The notes below the pieces were generated by a model. That model made no database searches and was not told the origin of the DNA. It worked only from the letters and a program-made list of their open reading frames with translations. DNA of 64,000 nucleotides. Source: Amycolatopsis jiangsuensis. Lineage in GTDB: Bacteria > Actinomycetota > Actinomycetes > Mycobacteriales > Pseudonocardiaceae. This document shows, piece after piece, positions 38,533-47,024 of the stretch. Positions within the stretch are counted from its first letter, which is position 1. Every line of letters starts with the position of its first letter. Location of the stretch: NCBI RefSeq assembly GCF_014204865.1, contig NZ_JACHMG010000001.1:6536501-6600500 (forward strand), given 5' to 3'. The position numbers were made by a program, and so were the translations under genes.

Positions 38533-39438
38533 TCAGTGACCGCCGCCCAGCTGCTTCGCGATCTCGCTGAAGTCGCCGACCTGGTCGGCCGGCGGGGCGG
38601 TGACGTCCACCGGGGCGCCCCAGTCGGAGTACTTCACGGTGATCTTGCCCGCGCCCTGTGCGCCCGCGCCCATGGCCTGCATCATCCGGGTCTCGTCCAT
38701 GGTCACCTGCAGCGGCAGCTGGTCCTTGTCCAGCCACAGCTCGGCCGGGATCTTGATGTCCTTGCCCGCCAGCATCTTCGTCATCTGGTCCTTGACCTCG
38801 GCGGGCAGGTCGCCGGTGAACTGGTCGACCGCCTTGTTGACGTCCAGCTCGACCCGGTAGTGGTTGACCTGCTGGCCGTTCAGCTCGGTCTGGTCGGAGC
38901 CGACGATCCGCCCGGCCTTGGCGACCTGGTCGAGGATCTGCGTCGGGTCGCTCTGCTTCGAGGCCTGCTGCATCGACTTGCTCAGCGTCTGCGACAGCGG
39001 GTCGCCGGCGTCCGGCGAGATCTTCAGCCACGCCTTGTCGGTGCCGTACTGCGCGGCCTGCTCCGGCGGCACCTTGAGGTAGATCGTGTTGTCGAGGTAG
39101 CGCATGTCGGTGGCGCCCTGGGGACTGTCCATGGTCATGGTGAACTTCGGGTTCGGCCCGTCGAAGGTCATCGCGCCGTTCGCCGTGACCGCCTGGCCGC
39201 CCAGCGACATGTTCATCGACATCTTCGCCGACTTCGACTTCTCGGTGCCCTGCTTGGCGGCGTCGGCCAGCTTCAGCACGTCACCGAACGGCGCGGCCAG
39301 ACCGGACCCGGACCCGGACTGGTCCTGCGCCTGCCCGGCCGGGCTGGCGGTGCCGTTCTCGGTCTTCGAACCACAGCCGGTCAGCGCGAGCGCCAGCGCG
39401 GCACCCGCGGCGACGGCGAAGGTCGTGGTCTTGCGCAT
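38533..39438 (-). CDS. LppX/LprG-like lipoprotein (paralogue 2)
   Basis: A 301-residue lipoprotein paralogous to the gene at 37465. Signal peptide MRKTTTFAVAAGAALALALT with lipobox LTGC (Cys22), a Ser/Gly/Gln linker, then the same fold (AKMSMNMSLGGQAVTANGAM; TDMRYLDNTIYLKVPPEQAA; VNHYRVELDVNKAVDQFTGD; IPAELWLDKDQLPLQVTMDE; GKITVKYSDWGAPVDVTAPP). The shared YSDWGAPV/YAGWGTPV ending identifies the duplication. ATG with AGGGGGAAAG-type site upstream. Likely a surface lipid-binding or stress lipoprotein; role unproven. Confidence 0.88.
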   Translation of the reverse strand: MRKTTTFAVAAGAALALALTGCGSKTENGTASPAGQAQDQSGSGSGLAAPFGDVLKLADAAKQGTEKSKSAKMSMNMSLGGQAVTANGAMTFDGPNPKFTMTMDSPQGATDMRYLDNTIYLKVPPEQAAQYGTDKAWLKISPDAGDPLSQTLSKSMQQASKQSDPTQILDQVAKAGRIVGSDQTELNGQQVNHYRVELDVNKAVDQFTGDLPAEVKDQMTKMLAGKDIKIPAELWLDKDQLPLQVTMDETRMMQAMGAGAQGAGKITVKYSDWGAPVDVTAPPADQVGDFSEIAKQLGGGH

Positions 39439-39612
39439 CTTTCCCCCTGGGAGTCGGTACTGCGTCCGTTCTGTACCCGCAGTATCGCTGATCCACCGTG
39501 ACGGTTACGCCTGTTCGGGTCAAACCATCGATGGCCTGCGGGTCTTTCGGACTCTCCGTGATGGGACGTCCTTCGGCGGGGCCGGGTTCCGTCCGGGTGG
39601 GAACTCCGCCGG

Positions 39613-40659
39613 TCAGGATTCCGCGCCACCCGCCCGCGACACCAGCAGACGGCGCAGGGAGGCCAGCCGTTCGGCGCCCACGGGATGCCGGAGGACGACC
39701 TCGTCCAGCGCGCAGTCCGGGTCCTCGGGCGGGCCGAGGTGTCCGCAGTGGGACGGGCACTCCTCGGCGGCCTCGGCGAACTCGTCGAACGCCTGGACGA
39801 TGTCGTCCGCGGTCACGTGGGCCAGCCCGAACGAACGCACGCCCGGCGTGTCGATCACCCAGCCGCCCGGCAGCGGCAGGGGCAGCGCGACCGCCGCCAC
39901 CGACGTGTGCCGCCCCTTGCCGACCGCGCTCACGTCACCGGTGGCCAGCTCGGCGTCCGGCACCAGACGGTTGACCAATGTCGACTTGCCGACACCGGAA
40001 TGTCCGACGAGTGCGGTCACCTGCCCCGTCAGCCGTTCCGCCAGGCCTTCGGGCTCCTCGTCGTGCCGCGTGATCACGGTGGGTACGGCCAGCCCGGCGT
40101 ACCCGGCGAGCAGGTCGTCCGGGCTCGCCAGGTCCGCTTTGGTCAGGCACAGCACGGGTTCCAGCCCGCCTGCGTAACAGGCGACGAGGCAGCGGTCGAT
40201 GAACCCCGGCCGCGGCGGGGGATCGGCCAGCGAGGTGACGATGAGCAGCTGTGCGGCGTTGGCGACCACCACGCGTTCGTGGGGATCGGTGTCGTCCGCG
40301 GTGCGGCGCAGCACGCTGGTGCGCTCGTCGACGCGGACGATCCGGGCGAGCGTGTCCGGCCGGCCCGACACGTCACCGACCAGTGCGACCTGGTCGCCGA
40401 CGACCACCGAGACCCGGCCCATCTCGCGGGCCCGCATGGCGGTGACGACACGTCCCGGATCGGCCTCCACCGCGCACGTCCAGCGGCCGCGGTCCTTGCC
40501 CACGACCATCGCGGTGACCGCGTCGGCGTGCTCGGGCCTGCGTTTGCTGCGGGGCCTGGAACCCTTGCCGGGACGGATCCGCACGTCGGATTCGTCCAGC
40601 CGCTTCCAGTCGCCTCGCGCCAAACCGCCCACGTCCTCCCGGTAGTCCTGCCTGGTCAC
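39613..40659 (-). CDS. rsgA: Ribosome small-subunit-dependent GTPase A
   Basis: Circularly permuted GTPase that aids late 30S maturation and couples to (p)ppGpp, 348 residues. N-terminal OB fold (GRVSVVVGDQVALVGD), then G4-like LCLTKADL before the P-loop GHSGVGKSTLVNRL, G3 IDTPGVRSFGL, and a C-terminal zinc knuckle C-P-S-H-C followed by PDC. The GTG start is supported by the conserved TRQDYREDVGGLARGDWKRL opening. In M. tuberculosis it is Rv3228 with aroA next to it; no aroA is present here. Confidence 0.95.
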   Translation of the reverse strand: MTRQDYREDVGGLARGDWKRLDESDVRIRPGKGSRPRSKRRPEHADAVTAMVVGKDRGRWTCAVEADPGRVVTAMRAREMGRVSVVVGDQVALVGDVSGRPDTLARIVRVDERTSVLRRTADDTDPHERVVVANAAQLLIVTSLADPPPRPGFIDRCLVACYAGGLEPVLCLTKADLASPDDLLAGYAGLAVPTVITRHDEEPEGLAERLTGQVTALVGHSGVGKSTLVNRLVPDAELATGDVSAVGKGRHTSVAAVALPLPLPGGWVIDTPGVRSFGLAHVTADDIVQAFDEFAEAAEECPSHCGHLGPPEDPDCALDEVVLRHPVGAERLASLRRLLVSRAGGAES

Positions 40660-40735
40660 ATGATCCCACGCCGGTCGCGGGAGGCCCCGTCAGCGTGCGA
40701 CGATGAACCGGCGGGCGACACCCGAGGAGGTTGGC

Positions 40736-41497
40736 ATGTGCGGCCGTTACGCCGCGACGAAGGACCCGGCGAAGCTGGTCGAGGAGTTCGCCGCGGTCGA
40801 CCTGACCGAGGGCAGGGCGCGGGTGGACCACAACGTCGCGCCCACCAAGAACGTCGTCACCGTGGTGCAGCGGCATCCGCGCGACGACGAGGGCCAGGTA
40901 CTCGAGCGGGAGCCGGCGCAGCGGTCGCTGCGGATCATGCGCTGGGGGCTGGTGCCGTTCTGGGCGAAGGAACCCTCGGTGGGTTCGCGGATGATCAACA
41001 CCCGCGCGGAGACGGCGAAGGAAAAGCCCGCGTTCAAGCGCGCGCTCGCGTCGCGGCGGTGTCTCGTGCCCGCCGACGGCTGGTTCGAGTGGCGGCGCAC
41101 GGGCAAGGAGAAGGAACCGTTCTTCATGACCGACCCGTCCGGCGCGTCGATCGCGTTCGGCGGGATCTGGGAGAGCTGGCGGCCCAAGGACGACGCGGAC
41201 GCCGAGCCGCTGATCACATTCTCCATCATCACCACGGACGCCGACGGTCAGCTCACCGACGTGCACCACCGGATGCCGCTGATCGTGCCGCGGGACTCCT
41301 GGGCGGGCTGGCTCGATCCGGATCGCTCCGAAGTGGACGGGCTACTGGTGCCGACGCCACCGTCCATCGTGGAATCCCTGGAACTGCGCCCGGTCTCGAG
41401 CCGGGTGAACAACGTCCGCAACAACGGGCCCGAGCTGCTGCAGCGGGTGGAAGACGACCAGCGGGTCGACTCGCTGTTCGACCTGCCGTCGTCATGA
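40736..41497 (+). CDS. SRAP-domain abasic-site shield (HMCES/YedK family)
   Basis: A 253-residue SRAP protein, which covalently links its N-terminal Cys2 to abasic sites in single-stranded DNA to protect them during replication. The start (ATG after GAGGAGG) leaves Cys2 exposed: MCGRYAATKDP. Other active residues: INTRAETAKEKPAFKRAL, CLVPADGWFEWRRTGKEKEP with catalytic Glu, and the late His in DVHHRMPLIVPRDSW. Positional match to Rv3226c. The stop overlaps the downstream hydrolase by 4 bp (ATGA). Confidence 0.95.
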   Translation: MCGRYAATKDPAKLVEEFAAVDLTEGRARVDHNVAPTKNVVTVVQRHPRDDEGQVLEREPAQRSLRIMRWGLVPFWAKEPSVGSRMINTRAETAKEKPAFKRALASRRCLVPADGWFEWRRTGKEKEPFFMTDPSGASIAFGGIWESWRPKDDADAEPLITFSIITTDADGQLTDVHHRMPLIVPRDSWAGWLDPDRSEVDGLLVPTPPSIVESLELRPVSSRVNNVRNNGPELLQRVEDDQRVDSLFDLPSS

Positions 41498-42102
41498 CCA
41501 CGCTGGAGATCGCCACCGACCACGGCCCGGCCAGGGCCGAACTGCACTGCGCGGAGGAGGGCGGCGCGGTGCTGCTGCTCGGTCACGGCGCGGGTGGCGG
41601 CATCGACGCGAAGGACCTGGTGGCCGTGGCAGGCGCGGCGCAGACCGCGGGCGTGCACGTGGCGCTGGTCGAACAGCCCTACCGCGTGGCCGGTCGCCGG
41701 GCCCCTGCCCCGGCCGCCCAGCTGGACCGCGCGTGGCTGACGGTGGCGGACGAGCTCTCCGCCCACTTCGACGCCCTGCCGCTGGTCTTCGGCGGCCGCT
41801 CTTCGGGTGCCAGGGTGGCCTGCCGCACCGCCGCCGAGGGACAGGCGGTGGCCGTGCTGTGCCTGGCCTTCCCGGAACATCCGCCGGGCCGCCCGGAGAA
41901 GACCCGCCAGCCGGAGCTGGACGCGGTGACCGCCCCGGCGCTGGTGATCCAGGGCGAACGCGATCCGTTCGGACGCCCGGAGCCCGCCCCGCACCACGAG
42001 ATCGTCCTGGTCTCCGGTGACCACAGCCTGTCCGCCGACCTGGACGCCGTGGCCCGCGCCGCGACGGAATGGCTGGGCCGGGTACTGCGCCCGCATCTGT
42101 GA
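41494..42102 (+). CDS. Alpha/beta hydrolase, dienelactone-hydrolase-like
   Basis: A 202-residue compact alpha/beta hydrolase. Oxyanion HG in LLLGHGAGGGIDAKDL, nucleophile elbow FGGRSSGARVACRTA (G-R-S-S-G with Ser), acid in ALVIQGERDPFG and His in LVSGDHSL. The lack of a lid suggests a small-substrate esterase or thioesterase; the subgroup (KANL3/TEX30-like) has no assigned substrate. Translationally coupled to the SRAP gene, so the pair probably forms an operon; the reason for the pairing is not evident. Confidence 0.85.
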   Translation: MTTLEIATDHGPARAELHCAEEGGAVLLLGHGAGGGIDAKDLVAVAGAAQTAGVHVALVEQPYRVAGRRAPAPAAQLDRAWLTVADELSAHFDALPLVFGGRSSGARVACRTAAEGQAVAVLCLAFPEHPPGRPEKTRQPELDAVTAPALVIQGERDPFGRPEPAPHHEIVLVSGDHSLSADLDAVARAATEWLGRVLRPHL

Positions 42103-42157
42103 CGGCCGGTGGATAACTCCAGGGGCCGTTCTCGCAGGTAGAAGCGCCTTACGTCGA

Positions 42158-42189
42158 GTTGTCCACAGGCCTCGCCGCCTGTGGACAAC
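42158..42189. promoter_or_regulatory. Inverted pair of DnaA boxes / hairpin
   Basis: TTGTCCACA (42159-42167) and its reverse complement TGTGGACAA (42180-42188) lie in perfect 12-bp inverted arms around an 8-bp centre. TTGTCCACA is the preferred actinobacterial DnaA box. A third, weaker box TTATCCACC lies on the minus strand at 42108-42116. The same structure could also terminate transcription 55 bp after the hydrolase. No dnaA, dnaN or AT-rich unwinding element is nearby, so it is not proposed as an origin. Confidence 0.6.
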
Positions 42190-42346
42190 TCCGCCGCCGG
42201 CCGTCGTGAGGGCTGGAGTCGCGTTCGTTCCCTCCGTCGACGCTGTCGGCCGAGTGCGCGGAAAAGCTTGCGGGCCGGTCGGCTTTCGCGGCCGCCGCGA
42301 CTACTCCGAACCGGCCCTCCTCGATGATCACCCTTGCGGCGTGCTT

Positions 42347-42371
42347 TAATGTTCATTACCTTCACGTTCAT
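42347..42371. promoter_or_regulatory. Candidate operator of the monooxygenase cassette
   Basis: TAATG-TT-CATTA (42347-42358) is a 5+2+5 inverted repeat, and GTTCAT recurs at 42351 and 42366, 15 bp apart. This is an AT-rich patch in a 70% GC background, 27-50 bp upstream of the monooxygenase start. Control by the MarR protein at the end of the cassette is inferred. Confidence 0.4.
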
Positions 42372-42397
42372 AGAAATACGTCAGGGGAGACTGGACA

Positions 42398-43915
42398 ATG
42401 GACGTCATCGTGGTGGGTGCCGGACCGGTCGGGATGACGATCGCGGCGTTGCTGGACACGGCGGGTGTCCGGGTGGAGGTCGTGGAGCGCAGCAGCGAAC
42501 CCGTCCGCCAATCCCGCGGCTCGACCATGCACCCGCGCACCCTCGAAGTGCTCACCGTGCTCGAGACCGGCGACGGCTGCCGGCTCAGCGATGTGCTGGT
42601 GGAGCTGGGCAAACCAGTCACCGGCACCCATTACGCGACGCTGCCGGACCTGCTGGACTACCAGGACCTCGACACCCCGTTCCCGTTCGTGCTGCTGCTC
42701 GCGCAGTGGCGGACCGAGCAGGCGCTCGCCGAGCTGCTGCGGGCGCGCGAGGTGCCGGTGCACTACGGCGCCGAGGTGACCGAGGTCGTGCAGTCCGACG
42801 ACGAGGTCCGCGTCCTGGCCGGCGGGACCTGGCACTCCGCGCGGTACGTGGTCGGCGCGGACGGTGCGCACAGCGCGGTGCGCAAGGCCGCCGGGATCGC
42901 GTTTCCCGGCACCACGCCGAACGCGGTGGGTTTCGTCGGCGACGTGCGGCTGGCGCACCCGCCGGAACACTCTTTGCACCTGTGGGACCAGGAACGCGGC
43001 TCGGTCAGCGTGATCCCGCTGACCGACACGGCCACCCGGGTCTTCGGCATGCGCGCCGACGACGTCGGGCTGACCGCCGCGCAGGCCCGCCGCCGGCAGG
43101 CCGAACCACTCACCTTCGCCGAGCTGGCCGACTCGGTGACCGGGATCTCCGGCCGTGACTTCGGCCTGCGCGACGCGTCGTGGCTGTCCCGGTCGAGCAA
43201 TTCCGCCCGGCACGCCACGACATACCGGGCCGGTCGCGTCTTCCTGACCGGCGACGCCGGGCACGTGCACCTGCCCGCCGGCGGGCAGGGCTTCAACGTG
43301 GGCATCCAGGACGCCACCAACCTGGCCTGGAAACTGGCCGCCGAGGTGGCCGGACGGGCACCCGGTCTGCTGATCACCGGCGAGGCCGCCTACGACGCGG
43401 AACGGCGGCCGGTCGCCGAGCGGCTCGTCGCCGACACCCAGGCGCAGGACGCGCTGATGCACACCTTCAGCCCGGCCGGTGCCGCGTTGCGCAGCCTGTT
43501 CGGCAGCTTCATCGCCCAAGGCGGCGAAGTGGCCCAGCAGCTGGCCGGCGCGGTGTCCGGCCTCGCCGTCGCCTATCCACACCCGGACGGCGCCCACGCG
43601 CTGGTCGGCACGCGGGCGCCTGATCTGCCGTTGACCAAGGGGAGCGTGCTGCGCGCGCTCCGACCGGACCGTTTCCTCCTGCTCGACCTCACCGCTGATG
43701 CTTCGCTGGCGAAGTTCGGGTCCCCGCAGGTCGAGGTCCGTACCGCGGCGCTGCACGACGGTCCGAGGCGCGCTGCCTGGGACAGTGTGCGGGCTGCGCT
43801 GATCCGTCCGGACGGGTACGTCGCGTACGCGGCGTCGTCGCCTGCCGGGCTCGCAGATGCGGTCGCTGCCTGGCTCGAGCCGGCCTCGCAGCCCGACGCC
43901 GTGCGGGGGAAGTGA
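42398..43915 (+). CDS. FAD-dependent aromatic monooxygenase (PHBH/PheA class)
   Basis: A 505-residue single-component flavoprotein hydroxylase. N-terminal FAD fold VIVVGAGPVGMTIAALLDTA ending in the ribose-binding VEVVERSSE, DG motif VVGADGAHSAVRKAAGI, and GD motif FLTGDAGHVHLPAGGQGFNV, then a C-terminal thioredoxin-like domain (APDLPLTKGSVLRALRPDRF). Members hydroxylate phenolic or polyketide aromatics, and some inactivate antibiotics such as rifamycins and tetracyclines. ATG with CAGGGGAGA upstream. It overlaps the following MFS gene by 1 bp; with the MarR gene it forms a resistance-type cassette. Confidence 0.92.
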   Translation: MDVIVVGAGPVGMTIAALLDTAGVRVEVVERSSEPVRQSRGSTMHPRTLEVLTVLETGDGCRLSDVLVELGKPVTGTHYATLPDLLDYQDLDTPFPFVLLLAQWRTEQALAELLRAREVPVHYGAEVTEVVQSDDEVRVLAGGTWHSARYVVGADGAHSAVRKAAGIAFPGTTPNAVGFVGDVRLAHPPEHSLHLWDQERGSVSVIPLTDTATRVFGMRADDVGLTAAQARRRQAEPLTFAELADSVTGISGRDFGLRDASWLSRSSNSARHATTYRAGRVFLTGDAGHVHLPAGGQGFNVGIQDATNLAWKLAAEVAGRAPGLLITGEAAYDAERRPVAERLVADTQAQDALMHTFSPAGAALRSLFGSFIAQGGEVAQQLAGAVSGLAVAYPHPDGAHALVGTRAPDLPLTKGSVLRALRPDRFLLLDLTADASLAKFGSPQVEVRTAALHDGPRRAAWDSVRAALIRPDGYVAYAASSPAGLADAVAAWLEPASQPDAVRGK

Positions 43916-45072
43916 TGCCCGCCGCGTTGCTCGCGCTGGCCATCGGCGCGTTCGGCATCGGCGCGACCGAGTTCGCCATGATGGGCGTGCTGCCGACGGT
44001 CGCGCAGGGGCTGCACGTGTCCATCCCGCAGGCCGGCTACCTGATCAGCGGGTACGCCCTCGGGGTCGTGATCGGCGCACCGCTGCTCACGGCGGTGTCC
44101 GGGCGGTTCACGCGCAAGCACTTGCTGCTGGCCATGATGGTGGTCTTCACCGTGGGCAACCTGGCGGCCGCCGCCGCGCCCAGCTACGGCTGGCTGCTGG
44201 CCGCGCGGGTGCTGACCGCGTTGCCGCACGGTGCTTTCTTCGGCGTCGGCTCCGTCGTCGCGGCCGGGCTGGTCGAGCAGGGACGCAACGCGCGGGCGAT
44301 CTCGATGATGTTCAGCGGCCTGGCCGTCGCCAACGTCGTGGGCGTTCCGGCCGCCACCGCGCTCGGCAACGCGGTCAGCTGGCGGCTGACGTTCGTGGTG
44401 ATCAGCGCGGTCGGGGTGCTGGCCGTGCTCGGCATCGCGGTACTGGTACCGGCCGACCGCGCGCACACCCCGATCCGGTTGCGTGCCGAGCTGCGCGCGT
44501 TCACCCGTGCGCCGGTGCTGCTGACGCTCGCGGTGGGGACGTTCGGCTTCGCCGGCGTTTTCGCCACCTACTCCTACGTCACGCCCACACTCACCGAGCT
44601 GGCCGGCGCCGGGCCGGTAGCCCTGACCATCGCGCTGGCCCTGTTCGGCCTCGGTTCGGTCGTGGGCAACTCGCTGGGCGGACGGCTGGCCGACCGCGCG
44701 CTGATGCCCGCGATCTACGTCTCGCTCGCCTTGCTGGCGGGGATCCTCGCGCTGTTCTCGCTGACCGCGCACAACGAAGTCACCGCGCTGGTGACGGTCG
44801 GCGGAATCGGTGTGGCGTCGGGGATGGTCATCCCGCCGGTGCAGCTGCGGACCATTCGCGCGGCCGCGGAGGCGCCGACCATGGCGGCCGCGTCGGTGCA
44901 GTCCGGTCTCAACATCGCCAACGCCGCGGGCGCGGCACTCGGCGGCGGACTGATCGGCGTCGGTTTCGGTTACGGCGCACCGAGTCTGGCCGGTGCCGCG
45001 CTCGCGCTGATCGGCCTGGGCCTCGCCGTGCTCTCGTCCCGGGCCGCGACGCCGGTGCCGGCCGGCGAATGA
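43915..45072 (+). CDS. MFS drug/arabinose-type efflux transporter
   Basis: A 385-residue DHA1-family major facilitator with 12 predicted helices. TM1 has ALLALAIGAFGIGATEFAMM, the G-A-T-E-F segment of AraJ/Cmx-type exporters. Motif A-like SGRFTRKHLL lies in loop 2-3, and motif C-like sequences GLAVANVVGVPAATALG lie in TM5. The ATG (TGATG overlap with the monooxygenase stop) was chosen; a GTG three bases earlier is possible. It probably exports the substrate or product of the adjacent monooxygenase. Confidence 0.92.
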   Translation: MPAALLALAIGAFGIGATEFAMMGVLPTVAQGLHVSIPQAGYLISGYALGVVIGAPLLTAVSGRFTRKHLLLAMMVVFTVGNLAAAAAPSYGWLLAARVLTALPHGAFFGVGSVVAAGLVEQGRNARAISMMFSGLAVANVVGVPAATALGNAVSWRLTFVVISAVGVLAVLGIAVLVPADRAHTPIRLRAELRAFTRAPVLLTLAVGTFGFAGVFATYSYVTPTLTELAGAGPVALTIALALFGLGSVVGNSLGGRLADRALMPAIYVSLALLAGILALFSLTAHNEVTALVTVGGIGVASGMVIPPVQLRTIRAAAEAPTMAAASVQSGLNIANAAGAALGGGLIGVGFGYGAPSLAGAALALIGLGLAVLSSRAATPVPAGE

Positions 45073-45110
45073 GCGTCAAGAATCTTCAGGCTCGCGATTA
45101 GGATGCGAAA

Positions 45111-45623
45111 ATGGTGACGCGCGCCGGGCAGCAGGACTACGTCGACCGGATCAGTGAGGTACTGGCCGAGGAGTACGAACCGGAGGTCGCGCAGGCCAAA
45201 CTGCTCGCCTACCGGGTGCGCAGGCTGGCCCACCGGCTGGAAACCGAGATCAAGCGGGAACTCGCGCCGCACGGCATCGAGCTGTGGGAGCTGGAGCTGC
45301 TGGCCTGCCTGATCCGCGCGGCGCCGGACCACCGGCTCAGCGCGGGCCGCCTGATGGCGCAACTGCAGCTGACCTCGGGCGCGGTCACCAACCGCGTCAG
45401 CCGGCTGGAACGCAACGGCTGGCTGACCCGCGACTTCGACCCCGCCGACCGCCGCTCGGTGCTGGTCACGCTCACCCCGGCCGGACACGAGCGTGCGATG
45501 GAGGTGTTCGGTGTCAAGACGGCTGCCGAGCACGCCCTGCTGTCCGCACTGTCCCCGTCCGCTCAGAACACCCTCAACGACGACCTGCGCACCGTACTGC
45601 TCGATCTGGAAGGCCCGGCGTGA
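45111..45623 (+). CDS. MarR-family transcriptional regulator
   Basis: A 170-residue winged-helix regulator. The HTH lies around residues 75-110 (SAGRLMAQLQLTSGAVTNRV, then SRLERNGWLTRDFDPADRRS for recognition helix and wing), and LVTLTPAGHERAMEVF is the conserved end of the wing. Long N- and C-terminal helices form the dimer. It lies 38 bp after the MFS gene on the same strand, so it is likely the terminal gene of the cassette and represses it in response to a phenolic or antibiotic ligand. Confidence 0.92.
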   Translation: MVTRAGQQDYVDRISEVLAEEYEPEVAQAKLLAYRVRRLAHRLETEIKRELAPHGIELWELELLACLIRAAPDHRLSAGRLMAQLQLTSGAVTNRVSRLERNGWLTRDFDPADRRSVLVTLTPAGHERAMEVFGVKTAAEHALLSALSPSAQNTLNDDLRTVLLDLEGPA

Positions 45624-45725
45624 ACTGCCCCGACCTCGGGACGCCCGGCTGAGCGTCCGTGCCGGGGCTCAGGCTTTGACGGGCGTGGGTGCCGTGACGA
45701 GGGCACACGGACTCCGACGACCTGG

Positions 45726-46208
45726 TCAGCCCGCCGCCGCGATCGGGGCCACCACCGCGTTCGCCAGCCGGACCAGGTCGGCCGGTGCCAGTTCGATCTC
45801 CAGGCCGCGCCGGCCACCCGAGCAGTAGATGGTCGGGAAGTCCTCCGCGGTTGCGTCCAGGACGACCGGCAGCCTGCTCCGGTGGCCCAGTGGCGAGATC
45901 CCGCCGAGGACGTAGCCGGTGGCCCGCTGCGCGGCGGCCGGATCGGCCATCTTCGCGCGCTTCCCGCCCGCGGCGGCGGCCAGCGCTTTCAGATCCAGCT
46001 GTCCGGTCACCGGCACCACCCCGACCGTGAGCTTGCCGTCGACGTCCGCGACCAGAGTCTTGAACACCCGTGCCGCTACCAGGTCCAGCGCCTCGACCGC
46101 CTCCAGCCCGTACGACTCGGCCCGTGGATCGTGGTCGTAGGTGTGCACGGTGTGCGGCACCCGCCGCTTCGTGAGCAGGGCCGTCGCCGGAGTTGCCTTA
46201 CCCGCCAT
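45726..46208 (-). CDS. ybaK: Cys-tRNA(Pro)/Cys-tRNA(Cys) deacylase YbaK
   Basis: A 160-residue trans-editing enzyme that removes Cys from tRNA-Pro. Core: ATPATALLTKRRVPHTVHTY, AARVFKTLVADVDGKLTVGV with the catalytic-site Lys in F-K-T-L, AQRATGYVLGGISPLGHRSR (G-x-x-S-P-L-G-H) and IYCSGGRRGLEIELAPADLV. ATG chosen at the conserved N-terminus, since the long upstream reading is antisense to sigR. Divergent from sigR, with the sigma-R promoter in the 30-60 bp between. Confidence 0.94.
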   Translation of the reverse strand: MAGKATPATALLTKRRVPHTVHTYDHDPRAESYGLEAVEALDLVAARVFKTLVADVDGKLTVGVVPVTGQLDLKALAAAAGGKRAKMADPAAAQRATGYVLGGISPLGHRSRLPVVLDATAEDFPTIYCSGGRRGLEIELAPADLVRLANAVVAPIAAAG

Positions 46209-46232
46209 GACCGCCGAGTCTAGGAACCCGAC

Positions 46233-46259
46233 GGGAATGTGCCGCGGCCACGGTCTGTT
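46233..46259 (+). promoter_or_regulatory. Sigma-R-type promoter of sigR
   Basis: GGGAAT (46233-46238), an exact 18-bp spacer, then GTT (46257-46259, followed by G). This is the Streptomyces sigma-R consensus (GGAAT-N18-GTT), so the operon is expected to be autoregulated by its own sigma factor during disulfide stress. Transcription would start near 46266. Confidence 0.85.
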
Positions 46260-46397
46260 GAAACCAGCGTGAACACCACGCTCGCCACCCCACGACCCAG
46301 CCGGAGCCGTCCCCGGGCCGGCCTCGCCGGTCCGCGCGTAAACTCGGGGGCGCCGTATGCGCGTCCGCGCATCGACGCCGAACGGGAAGGGAACGGT

Positions 46398-47024
46398 TTG
46401 CCGAGCACCCCCAACTCCGCGCCGGAGACGGCGGCCGACGAGCTGGAGCTCGCAGAGCGCTTCGAGCGCGACGCGATGCCCCTGCTCGACCAGCTGTATT
46501 CGGCTGCGATGCGGATGACCCGCAACCCCGCCGACGCCGAGGACCTGGTCCAGGAGACCTACCTGAAGGCCTACGCGGCCTTCCGGTCCTTCAAGGCCGG
46601 TACGAACCTCAAGGCGTGGATGTACCGCATCCTCACCAACACCTACATCAACGGCTACCGCAAGCGTCAGCGGCAGCCGGTGCAGCAGCCGACCGAGGAG
46701 ATCTCCGACTGGCAGATCGCCAGGGCGGAGAGCCACACCTCCAGCGGGCTGCGCTCGGCCGAGGTCGAGGCGATGGACAACCTGCCCGACACCGACGTGA
46801 AGGCGGCGCTGCAGAAGCTGCCCGAGGAGTTCCGGCTCGCGGTGTACCTGGCCGACGTCGAGGGCTTCGCGTACAAGGAGATCGCCGAGATCATGGACAC
46901 GCCGATCGGTACCGTGATGTCCCGGCTGCACCGTGGCCGCGGCCAGCTGCGTGACCTGCTCGCCGAGGTCGCGCGCGAGCGTGGCTTCATCCGCGGGGGC
47001 CGCGAGGAGGTGGCGAAGCGATGA
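46398..47024 (+). CDS. sigR: ECF sigma factor SigR/SigH (disulfide and heat stress)
   Basis: A 208-residue group ECF12-type sigma factor directing thioredoxin, protease and thiol-metabolism genes. Region 2: [57 protein letters not shown]. Region 4: [40 protein letters not shown]. The TTG at 46398 with GGGAAGGGA seven bases upstream is the short-form start. An in-frame GTG at 46269, just after the predicted start of the sigma-R transcript, would give a 251-residue long form with a 43-residue basic extension, as for sigma-R' of S. coelicolor. The stop overlaps rsrA (ATGA). Confidence 0.94.
   Translation: MPSTPNSAPETAADELELAERFERDAMPLLDQLYSAAMRMTRNPADAEDLVQETYLKAYAAFRSFKAGTNLKAWMYRILTNTYINGYRKRQRQPVQQPTEEISDWQIARAESHTSSGLRSAEVEAMDNLPDTDVKAALQKLPEEFRLAVYLADVEGFAYKEIAEIMDTPIGTVMSRLHRGRGQLRDLLAEVARERGFIRGGREEVAKR

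Noticed and set aside
42108..42189. Replication origin
   Set aside because: Only three DnaA boxes, no AT-rich unwinding region, no dnaA-dnaN neighbours.
46239..46268. GTG 46239 as the start of sigR
   Set aside because: It lies between the -35 and -10 of the sigma-R promoter, so the stress transcript cannot contain it. GTG 46269 and TTG 46398 are the sensible starts.
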